From Candidatus Cloacimonadota bacterium (GTDB taxonomy: Bacteria > Cloacimonadota > Cloacimonadia > Cloacimonadales > TCS61): DNA of 6,056 nt. The notes under the pieces are model-generated. The model worked only from the letters and a program-made list of their open reading frames with translations, was not told the origin of the DNA and made no database searches. Location of the stretch: positions 1 through 6,056 of the forward strand of contig JAGGWC010000098.1 in assembly GCA_021157645.1 (NCBI GenBank). Direction: 5' to 3'. Made by a program: the position numbers and the translations under genes. Numbering within the stretch: position 1 is the first letter of the stretch; each line of letters begins with the position of its first letter. Below are positions 1-4,730 of this stretch, one piece after another.

Positions 1-385
1 CAAGATAAACCATGGCCAACGCTCTACCGTAGTATCCATAACCCCGTATATCTACCTGCACCGTATCTCCCGCCTTCACCAATCTCTTTGCATACTTTGT
101 TGCAGACTTGCCCAAACTTGCCATGTATTTTTGCGATACTCCGCAACCCGATGCATCTCTTTTGAGCTTGTAGCCAGAATATTTCTCCGGTGTATCAATA
201 CCGAGCAGGCGTAGTTTTGTCTTTTGACTGTCTATACTTACCCAGAATGTATCGCCATCAGTGATTTTAAGAATGGTAGCAGGTTGAAGTTGACCGGCGA
301 AGGATAAAAAAGATAAGAGAAACAGGGAAAAAAAGATGAGTAAGAACTTATGGAAAAGATTGTGTTTAAAATTAATCTTTATTAT
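1..385 (-). CDS. Secreted staphylococcal-nuclease-type (SNase/thermonuclease) enzyme, C-terminus cut off
   Basis: A predicted exported Ca2+-dependent nuclease of the SNase-like OB-fold family, which cleaves DNA and RNA phosphodiester bonds outside the cytoplasm. If translation begins at 385, residues 12-30 form a hydrophobic signal peptide (HKFLLIFFSLFLLSFLSFA) with likely cleavage after SFA. The mature part carries the family motifs in order: ITDGDT, then KLRLLGIDTPE (matching Arg35, Asp40, Thr41 and Glu43 of the S. aureus enzyme), and YYGRALAMVY (matching Arg87). Every catalytic position I can align is present, so the fold looks functional; the window ends before the C-terminus. The frame is open from 406 (stop TGA at 409-407) but has no ATG, GTG or TTG before the catalytic domain. 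A good GGGGAG ribosome site at 398-393 points to ATA at 385 (spacing 7) or ATA at 382. The start is therefore uncertain, and a sequence error or decayed start codon is possible. It lies 84 bp downstream of the secreted Tyr-rich protein gene and may share its transcript. Confidence 0.85.
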   Translation of the reverse strand, partial: MIKINFKHNLFHKFLLIFFSLFLLSFLSFAGQLQPATILKITDGDTFWVSIDSQKTKLRLLGIDTPEKYSGYKLKRDASGCGVSQKYMASLGKSATKYAKRLVKAGDTVQVDIRGYGYYGRALAMVYL

Positions 386-392
386 CTTACTT

Positions 393-398
393 CTCCCC
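393..398 (-). promoter_or_regulatory. Ribosome binding site of the SNase gene
   Basis: GGGGAG on the minus strand, seven bases before an ATA codon. It matters because no canonical start codon exists in this frame: the site is what suggests translation begins around 385-380. Confidence 0.4.
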
Positions 399-469
399 TT
401 GCAAAATCAGGACTTTCTTTAGGAAGCGATAAGTGCAACAAACCATTTTATAGAAAAGAATTATTACTA

Positions 470-784
470 TTACCTGTAAAGATTATTATCTTTTTTATCA
501 TAGGGATTACTATAAGTACTACTGTGAGAATCAGAATTTTTATAAGGACTATAATATTCACTTGATGGGTTATTACGATAATAATTTGAGCCCTTTTCAC
601 TAGTATAAGGATTGATATTTCCCTTATAGTCGTAATTGTCTCTTACTGTATTGTTGGGGTCAGAGCGATAATGTCCTTGTACATAAGTTCCATCAGAACG
701 ATAATAACCATTAACCCACGTATCAGCAAATCCGACAGAGCAAAAAAGAAAAATGAAAGCAAAAACTAAAAATAACTTTTTCAT
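470..784 (-). CDS. Secreted Tyr/Asn/Ser-rich protein of unknown function
   Basis: A 104-residue protein that I do not recognise as a named family. It starts MKKLFLVFAFIFLFCSVGFA, a textbook signal peptide with cleavage after GFA, so it is exported. The mature part has two related units, NGYYRSDGTYV and GHYRSDPNNT, followed by YKGNINPYTSEKG. The last third is low-complexity, rich in Tyr, Asn and Ser (for example SSEYYSPYKNSDSHSSTYS). My recollection is that such YRSDGTYV/GHYRS segments occur in many proteobacterial secreted proteins, sometimes beside or fused to nuclease-like proteins; this is memory, not a search. I chose the second of two adjacent ATG codons (784) because AGGAGG at 796-791 sits six bases away, against three for the ATG at 787. 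No cysteine remains after the signal peptide. It precedes the SNase gene with an 84-bp gap and no clear terminator, so the two may be co-expressed exported proteins. Confidence 0.75.
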   Translation of the reverse strand: MKKLFLVFAFIFLFCSVGFADTWVNGYYRSDGTYVQGHYRSDPNNTVRDNYDYKGNINPYTSEKGSNYYRNNPSSEYYSPYKNSDSHSSTYSNPYDKKDNNLYR

Positions 785-829
785 CATTCACCTCCTTTTA
801 AATAACCCTCTCTTCCTATTCTGCTTTTA

Positions 830-858
830 AAGGTAATAATTTTCACCTGTCATGTCAA
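830..858 (-). promoter_or_regulatory. Sigma70-type promoter of the secreted Tyr-rich protein gene
   Basis: On the minus strand, a perfect -35 TTGACA (858-853) is followed after 17 bases by TACCTT (835-830), which matches the first, second and last bases of the -10 consensus. Predicted transcription starts near 822, giving a leader of about 35 bases that contains the AGGAGG ribosome site. Confidence 0.45.
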
Positions 859-940
859 GTTTTTTTCAGTTTTTTTTATCAGCCTAATAATCATTAGATG
901 AATCTCTTTTTTGTTTTGAAAATTATAAAAGAAAAAATAA

Positions 941-1090
941 GGGGTCAAAATAAGTAAAGTTGGTCTCTGTGTAATGTGGAGATACGAGTCCAATCTTCCA
1001 ATATAAAAATAAACACTTAACTGCTTAGGTGGATAAATTATTTAAAAATAGCAGAGTTTCGGCCCGATTTTTCTCACAGTATCTGACCCC
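941..1090. repeat. Segment bounded by inverted GGGGTCA ends, possible element remnant
   Basis: GGGGTCAAAATA at 941-952 faces GGGGTCAGATAC read on the minus strand from 1090. The seven-base ends are perfect inverted copies and the following bases match partly. From memory, GGGGTCA-type ends occur around REP-associated and similar small transposable units in some Gram-negative genomes. The 150-bp interior has no gene and no target-site duplication that I can see, so this is at best a degenerate non-autonomous element. A seven-base match may also be chance. Confidence 0.25.
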
Positions 1091-1150
1091 AGTAGCAAAA
1101 GTGCGGAAAAACCTACCCTTCTTCAGAAAAATGGTCTATAAAAGATTCAC

Positions 1151-1174
1151 AAAAAGGCTGACAATACCCTTTTA
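1151..1174 (-). terminator. Weak terminator-like hairpin after hxsA
   Basis: Starting directly after the hxsA stop codon on the minus strand, TAAAAGG pairs with CCTTTTT around a 10-base loop (GTATTGTCAG), and the second arm itself supplies five T. The stem is short and AT-rich, so it may terminate inefficiently. It would mark the end of the Hxs transcript. Confidence 0.3.
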
Positions 1175-1462
1175 CTATTGAGAAGAGTAGTGCGAGTAAT
1201 GTGACGTATGCGAGTAATGTGACGTATGCGAGTAATGTGAGTAATGCCAAGTCAAGAGATTATTCTCAGAGTTAGACAATTGATTGGCATGATAAAGAAA
1301 TAAAGGTGTTTGTTCTGTAATTTCACTTGCGATTGTGGTTTGGGGATCATGAATATTGGCATGAGTAAAAGGAATCACAGCAGAAACACTATTTAAGTTA
1401 ATCCCGAGTAATGCTACTAACGCAGCGCATACAGTCCCAATTTTGGCGAATAAACCCTTCAT
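1175..1462 (-). CDS. hxsA: His-Xaa-Ser repeat precursor peptide (HxsA type)
   Basis: A 95-residue protein that is the likely substrate of the neighbouring radical SAM enzymes. Residues 1-28 form a signal peptide (basic MKGLFAK, hydrophobic core, cleavage after SVSA). A middle region of about 44 residues follows, with no cysteine and no fold I recognise. The C-terminus is seven uninterrupted His-X-Ser triplets, HYS HYS HTS HYS HTS HYS HYS, then SQ. This repeat defines the HxsA family, whose genes sit beside hxsB, hxsC and hxsD, as here. The start at 1462 gives a clean signal peptide and a GGGGAAG ribosome site; a GTG at 1495 would add 11 residues before the signal sequence and seems less likely. 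The gene lies 67 bp after hxsC, with a plausible promoter of its own. The repeat is encoded by near-identical 18-bp units, suggesting recent expansion. The modification it carries, and its final role (metal binding, envelope component or secreted peptide), are unknown to me. Confidence 0.85.
   Translation of the reverse strand: MKGLFAKIGTVCAALVALLGINLNSVSAVIPFTHANIHDPQTTIASEITEQTPLFLYHANQLSNSENNLLTWHYSHYSHTSHYSHTSHYSHYSSQ
1191..1240 (-). repeat. 18-bp tandem repeat coding for the His-X-Ser tail of HxsA
   Basis: The unit at 1191-1208 is repeated exactly at 1209-1226, and its first 14 bases recur at 1227-1240. Each unit is six codons long (two HxS triplets, one with Tyr and one with Thr), so copy-number change keeps the reading frame. 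Codons are identical between copies, which indicates duplication at the DNA level rather than only selection on the protein. Confidence 0.9.
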
Positions 1463-1468
1463 GGTTAC

Positions 1469-1478
1469 TTCCCCCCCC
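1469..1478 (-). promoter_or_regulatory. hxsA ribosome binding site with a run of eight G
   Basis: On the minus strand, G8 (1478-1471) is followed by AA (1470-1469) and then GTAACC before the ATG at 1462. The G run supplies the Shine-Dalgarno pairing. A homopolymer of this length is prone to slippage, and a length change here would alter spacing and translation strength without touching the coding sequence. Confidence 0.6.
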
Positions 1479-1505
1479 ACACTATACTGTAACACTCATT
1501 GTCAT

Positions 1506-1533
1506 ACGATAATCCAATTTTAAATATTGTCAA
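1506..1533 (-). promoter_or_regulatory. Candidate separate promoter for hxsA
   Basis: On the minus strand, a perfect -35 TTGACA (1533-1528) overlaps the stop codon of hxsC. After 16 bases comes TATCGT (1511-1506), a 4/6 match to the -10 consensus. Transcription would start near 1499, leaving a leader of about 37 bases. It would let the peptide be made in excess of its maturases. Confidence 0.45.
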
Positions 1534-2669
1534 GATTTAATTGGTCTAATATTAGCACTTTGGAAAGCTGAAGTAGTGAAAATGCCACAACACATTTCTC
1601 GCACATCACAATCCTGACAGATAGGCAAGTAATTGTTCTTCCAAGGAGAAATCGATTTTCTTGAAAAAGACCATATATCTTTTGGGATAAGGCAAAGAGG
1701 AATGTTGTATATCGATGTATGTATATCCCTTCTACTTAATTCTAACACCGCACTTCGTAAATTATCTTTATAATCAATGGGGTCAATCCATATTTCATTA
1801 AAGTTTTTTTCGGCATAACCTGTTATTTCAAGACCCATAAAAGCAACGTGAAACACAAAAGGAAAATTTCTATAAACAAAAATTGCAAAAGAGTGGAGTC
1901 TCTCATAATTAAGCTTATTAATAACAAATCTTATTTCTATATTCTGGTGAAATTTGGCAAGATTATGAAGACCTTTTACGGTGTCATAAAAGCTTCCCTT
2001 TAATCTTGTAATATCATCGTGCAACGTATCCGTATCAGCATACAGGGCAACGCAAATCAAAAGATTTTTCAATCCAATGCTTGCCACCTGTTTGCTAAAT
2101 TCAAAATTGCTAAATTGGGTTCCATTGGTAAGGACAGTAATATTACTTTCAGGACACCTGCTTTTACAAATTTTAAGGAAACTAATGAATTTGTCCCCTA
2201 ATATTGTTGGTTCACCACCGGTGATGCATAGTCTATTTGTCTTTTTGGGATTGATGAGGTCTAAGATTCTTAAGTTAAGTTCGAACAGTCCTTCTGGATC
2301 TTTACGAGGGGGCTGAGGGCACATTACGCATCTACAATTACATTGTTCAGTGAGCAAAAAAGCGTTTTCATCTGATTCAACTTCCCACAATACATTTATG
2401 TTGCCATTAGGGTTTAATGAAACAATATCATCATTTTTCAAATCTTTAATTATTTGATTATTATTATAACATACAATAGGTAATTTTCTGAAAGTTTTTG
2501 GTGCAGAGGCTGAGGTAAATATTGCACCAGAATATCCTGTTAACCCTCTATAATCTTCATTACACAGAATGATATAATTTTTTCTTTTGAAAAAGGGTCT
2601 TCCTTGTTTGGTTATCCTTCCAATAATTACGTTACCTATATTCTGGGCTATTCCCTGGTATGTTTTCAC
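1530..2669 (-). CDS. hxsC: Radical SAM maturase of the His-Xaa-Ser system, HxsC
   Basis: A 379-residue radical SAM enzyme, one of the two paired maturases of the Hxs system. The N-terminal ~100 residues have no cluster motif and may bind peptide. The SAM-cluster motif CX3CX2C is Cys110, Cys114 and Cys117, within LLTEQCNCRCVMC; an extra Cys112 lies inside it. GGEPT at 151-155 is the SAM-binding motif. The C-terminus has CQDCDVREMCCG (Cys351, 354, 360, 361), with Cys326 before it, fitting an auxiliary iron-sulfur cluster of SPASM or twitch type. Translation starts at GTG 2669, with GGAG seven bases upstream. The first 38 bp overlap the end of hxsB in another frame, so the two are translationally coupled. 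The family assignment rests on the motifs plus the linked HxS-repeat peptide and HxsD. The reaction is unknown to me; such enzymes typically form crosslinks or alter side chains in ribosomal peptides. Confidence 0.9.
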   Translation of the reverse strand: MKTYQGIAQNIGNVIIGRITKQGRPFFKRKNYIILCNEDYRGLTGYSGAIFTSASAPKTFRKLPIVCYNNNQIIKDLKNDDIVSLNPNGNINVLWEVESDENAFLLTEQCNCRCVMCPQPPRKDPEGLFELNLRILDLINPKKTNRLCITGGEPTILGDKFISFLKICKSRCPESNITVLTNGTQFSNFEFSKQVASIGLKNLLICVALYADTDTLHDDITRLKGSFYDTVKGLHNLAKFHQNIEIRFVINKLNYERLHSFAIFVYRNFPFVFHVAFMGLEITGYAEKNFNEIWIDPIDYKDNLRSAVLELSRRDIHTSIYNIPLCLIPKDIWSFSRKSISPWKNNYLPICQDCDVREMCCGIFTTSAFQSANIRPIKS

Positions 2670-4122
2670 ATTCTATCTCCCGAATATCCCTATGCGTTAT
2701 CCAAGACCAAAAAACATTCATTTCTTTTTCATCGTTGTTTTTTAATTTCTTAAAGATTATATCAAATAATCCCATATGCTTTTTGCAAAAATCACTTGAA
2801 GGTCTATGCCCTACAATATCTTTTGTTTCAAGATAATTTCTAATTGGATCTGCTCCACAGTATGCTTTATAAACACAGGTCGCACATCCAGGAATAGTAT
2901 CAAGACATGATTTCTCTACTATTTCAGAAATTACCCTTCCATTGAAAATATCTATATACCTATCTTTAAGAACATTACCCATTAAAAAATGTTTGTCACC
3001 CATTCGTGCAAGCATTCTTGCTTCATCAGCCGGATAAACATCTCCATTAAAATCATAAATTGTACCACTAATGCCAGCACCCGAGGGAGATTGGAGATCA
3101 ACAAAACCTGTTCCAAATGGCGTTAATATCCTTGTAAGTAATAATGCGGTATAATACTCAACAAATCTTGTTCCTTTGAGGTTTATTTCGATTATATAAT
3201 TTAGAGCTTTTTCAAATGCTGATACAAATTTTTTGATCGGATAACCAAGATCTTCGGCATATTTTGACGCTAAACCGTAAGGATTCAATGCCCTTAAGAA
3301 AATACCGTCAAATCCTAATTTAAGATATTCATCAACAACAATATGCAATTCGTCTATATTGTCTATGGTCGTAGTCATTAAGGGAGATAATTTATCATGT
3401 GTTAACATTTTTCTCGCCAAATCTAATTTTTTCATAATTAAATCATAGCTACTTTCCCCACTCCGTAAGACCCTGTTTTTATCATGGAGAAATTTATTAC
3501 CATCGAGGGAAGTTGATATAGCTATGTTGTGATCATTTATAAAGTTTAGTTTTTCTTCATCTATCAAAGTTAGGTTAGTACAAATCACAAATTCAAGACT
3601 TTTTTTATGTGTCTTGTTCAAGGTTTCAGCATGGTCGACAGTTGCAACTATTGTCTTCCAATTTAATAAAGGTTCACCACCTTGAAATTCTATTTTAACA
3701 TTGGAAGAGGGAGAACAAAAAATATAATCAACAATTTTTTTCGCAGTGTCCGGATTCATGTCATACTTATAAGCTTCTGCTAATTCACTGGTAACTTGGC
3801 AGTAACTGCATTTGTGATTGCAACGCAAGGTGATAACCATCATATGAAGTGATGTAAAATTATTTAAAAAACTTTTTATAGATCTATATTTCGTTGCCAA
3901 CAAATCAATTGTAAGATCAATATCTGAATCTGCTACTAAATGTCGACTGTCTAAATCTTGATAAATGTTACTATTCTTATCCAACGAATAGCCTAATAAA
4001 TTATCAAAATCAGCGAGTTTTAAAAAATAATAGTCCCCAGTATCGTTGACGAGTAGGACAGAATCATTATCAAACAACTTGAAGTTGAAAGGCAGGATTG
4101 TATATTGATTATTTTTACTCAT
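2632..4122 (-). CDS. hxsB: Radical SAM/SPASM-type maturase of the His-Xaa-Ser system, HxsB
   Basis: A 496-residue radical SAM protein and the partner of HxsC. Residues 1-95 are a leader region (LLVNDTGDYYFL near 23-34) ahead of the barrel. The motif CX3CX2C is Cys101, Cys105 and Cys108 within ITLRCNHKCSYC. QGGEP at 147-151 is the SAM-binding element, followed by ICTNL and STSLDG, typical of peptide-maturing SPASM enzymes. The C-terminal part has YPADEARML (363-371) and then Cys406, Cys413, Cys416, Cys422 and Cys446, the cysteine pattern expected for auxiliary iron-sulfur clusters. A tail of about 45 residues follows. The ATG at 4122 overlaps the end of hxsD by 8 bp, and its own ribosome site is weak, so it probably relies on ribosomes from hxsD. 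It is predicted to be cytoplasmic and to modify HxsA with HxsC; whether the two act in sequence or as a complex is open. Confidence 0.92.
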   Translation of the reverse strand: MSKNNQYTILPFNFKLFDNDSVLLVNDTGDYYFLKLADFDNLLGYSLDKNSNIYQDLDSRHLVADSDIDLTIDLLATKYRSIKSFLNNFTSLHMMVITLRCNHKCSYCQVTSELAEAYKYDMNPDTAKKIVDYIFCSPSSNVKIEFQGGEPLLNWKTIVATVDHAETLNKTHKKSLEFVICTNLTLIDEEKLNFINDHNIAISTSLDGNKFLHDKNRVLRSGESSYDLIMKKLDLARKMLTHDKLSPLMTTTIDNIDELHIVVDEYLKLGFDGIFLRALNPYGLASKYAEDLGYPIKKFVSAFEKALNYIIEINLKGTRFVEYYTALLLTRILTPFGTGFVDLQSPSGAGISGTIYDFNGDVYPADEARMLARMGDKHFLMGNVLKDRYIDIFNGRVISEIVEKSCLDTIPGCATCVYKAYCGADPIRNYLETKDIVGHRPSSDFCKKHMGLFDIIFKKLKNNDEKEMNVFWSWITHRDIREIECENIPGNSPEYR

Positions 4123-4459
4123 TGATATCTATTTTTTCTTTTAGATTTTTAATAGGAGCAAATGCTTGCTTGACAATCAAATCTCGTATGTTCCCATACC
4201 TCTTTCCCAAATCTAATCTAACTTGTTGGTCTAAAGCTTCATTGCAAAAAGCTTCTGCAATTTTATTTAAGTCAGTATCGCTATCTTTAAAGGGCTTAAA
4301 ATAAACACCTACAGAGTGATCATCAATTGGTTCAATTAATATTGAACATAAGTCGGTAAATTTATAAGCAGCAGCGAAAATAGCCTCTCTTTCATAAAAC
4401 TGCTTCTTTAATTCAACCAATAATTTGCCTTCCTCAATTTCAATAACTGGTTTCTTCAT
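4115..4459 (-). CDS. hxsD: His-Xaa-Ser system protein HxsD
   Basis: A 114-residue soluble protein with no signal peptide, first gene of the Hxs operon. Family-typical stretches are FYEREAIFAAAYKFTDLC (21-38), a strand-like ILIEPIDDHSVGVYFKPF (40-57), and a helical C-terminal part AFCNEALDQQVRLDLGKRYG (70-89) followed by IRDLIVKQAFAP. HxsD proteins always accompany the two radical SAM enzymes; a role in holding or presenting the precursor, like small PqqD-type partners in other radical SAM peptide systems, is my inference. The start at 4459 is supported by GGAGG six bases upstream; an upstream in-frame ATG at 4480 lacks such a site and overlaps a possible -10 element. The stop TAA at 4117-4115 lies inside the first codons of hxsB (8-bp overlap), giving tight coupling. 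Confidence 0.85.
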   Translation of the reverse strand: MKKPVIEIEEGKLLVELKKQFYEREAIFAAAYKFTDLCSILIEPIDDHSVGVYFKPFKDSDTDLNKIAEAFCNEALDQQVRLDLGKRYGNIRDLIVKQAFAPIKNLKEKIDINE

Positions 4460-4475
4460 AGTAAACCTCCAGTTG

Positions 4476-4504
4476 ATCATACTTTTAGTATCGGTTTATA
4501 TCAA
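4476..4504 (-). promoter_or_regulatory. Candidate promoter directly before hxsD
   Basis: On the minus strand, TTGATA (4504-4499) and TATGAT (4481-4476) are separated by 17 bases, each a 5/6 match to consensus. An inverted pair ATACT-AAA-AGTAT overlaps the -10 and could be an operator. The caveat is that transcription would begin around 4469, inside the GGAGG site, leaving a leader of only about ten bases. It may therefore be fortuitous or give nearly leaderless mRNA. Confidence 0.35.
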
Positions 4505-4612
4505 CCCCTTCTCTCTCAGTATCTCCTTAGCCTCCTGCCCACTCATCCTAAGATATATAGCCGTTGTAGTCAAATCTTCGAATTGCCTCACCAAAAATCT
4601 ACAAAGAGGCAT
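4496..4612 (-). pseudogene. Remnant of a tyrosine recombinase (integrase) C-terminus
   Basis: A 38-codon open frame whose last ~26 residues, EDLTTTAIYLRMSGQEAKEI then LREKGLI and stop, match the C-terminal end of XerC/D-type tyrosine recombinases. In that family the catalytic Tyr lies in a 'TTxxIYLxxS' context, so the Tyr of AIYLRMS would be the nucleophile. Everything upstream that an active enzyme needs (the Arg...His-x-x-Arg region and the DNA-binding domain) is missing. The residues before FEDLTTT do not resemble the family, and the frame hits a stop at 4660-4658. It is a truncated relic, probably left by an insertion or deletion that placed the upstream genes next to the Hxs operon. Its stop codon overlaps the candidate hxsD promoter. 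Confidence 0.6.
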
Positions 4613-4617
4613 TAAAT

Positions 4618-4723
4618 AAAGCAAATTTGTGAAAGAAATTTCCCACATTTTGCAAGTTTATTATATAGGAAATAACGTCGCAAATGTAGCGCAGCGGAAT
4701 TCGCACCCGAGTTAATTTGCTTT
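4618..4723. repeat. Inverted 10-bp pair AAAGCAAATT
   Basis: AAAGCAAATT at 4618-4627 is repeated exactly in inverted orientation at 4723-4714, with a related GTCGCAAATG at 4677-4686 between them. The pair brackets the sequence just upstream of the recombinase remnant. It could be recombinase core sites or a junction duplication. The sequence is AT-rich, which lowers confidence. Confidence 0.3.
4660..4665 (-). promoter_or_regulatory. Isolated consensus -10 TATAAT upstream of the Hxs operon
   Basis: A perfect TATAAT on the minus strand. No good -35 is present 16-18 bases upstream (TACATT at best), so this is a weak candidate. If used, the message would cross the recombinase remnant before reaching hxsD. 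Confidence 0.2.
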
Positions 4724-4730
4724 GTTATGT
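4671..4730 (-). other. Imperfect inverted repeat with attC-like layout at the stop of the 325-residue gene
   Basis: On the minus strand, ATAAC-AAA-GCAAAT (4728-4715) pairs with ATTTGC-GAC-GTTAT (4685-4672). That is two paired blocks (5 and 6 bp) separated by a 3-base unpaired spacer, enclosing 29 bases that contain a smaller GCG/CGC pairing. The TAA of the upstream gene lies inside the outer box ACATAAC. This resembles an integron attC site (R''-spacer-L''...L'-spacer-R', total about 60 bp, stop codon in the first box). However, the outer boxes match RYYYAAC and GTTRRRY only partly, and no extrahelical bases are evident. It could equally be a transcript-end hairpin. Confidence 0.3.

Larger units (their letters stand above)
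788..1174. other. Gene-free interval between hxsA and the secreted Tyr-rich protein gene
   Basis: This 387-bp stretch contains no reading frame I would defend. It is very AT-rich, with several runs of T and A. At its left end are the AGGAGG ribosome site and the promoter of the gene at 470-784. At its right end is a weak terminator-like hairpin after hxsA. In the middle is a 150-bp segment bounded by inverted GGGGTCA sequences. No RNA gene was recognised. Confidence 0.6.

Noticed and set aside
350..565. Plus-strand open frame across the SNase start and the secreted protein gene
   Set aside because: Ile/Thr-rich shadow of AT-rich minus-strand coding DNA; no ribosome site seen.
470..784. The Tyr/Ser-rich secreted protein as a second Hxs substrate
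   Set aside because: It has no run of His-X-Ser triplets, has its own promoter, and resembles a protein type I recall from contexts without Hxs genes.
1021..1054. CTGCT/AGCAG pairing considered as a terminator or small RNA
   Set aside because: A five-base stem around a 24-base AT-rich loop, without a T tract, is too weak to call.
1191..1240. Short tandem repeat considered as a CRISPR array
   Set aside because: The 18-bp copies are contiguous without spacers and encode the HxS tail of hxsA in frame.
1463..1495. GTG at 1495 as the start of hxsA
   Set aside because: It would place eleven extra residues before an otherwise perfect signal peptide, and the ATG at 1462 has the G-rich ribosome site.
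2019..2316. Plus-strand open frames inside hxsC
   Set aside because: They run antisense to a well-supported radical SAM gene, overlap each other, and show no recognisable motif.
4098..4304. Plus-strand open frame opposite hxsD
   Set aside because: Antisense shadow of hxsD with no ribosome site or domain.
4425..4619. Plus-strand 64-codon frame over the recombinase remnant
   Set aside because: The minus strand explains the sequence better: it encodes the TTTAIYLRMS integrase tail and the start of hxsD.
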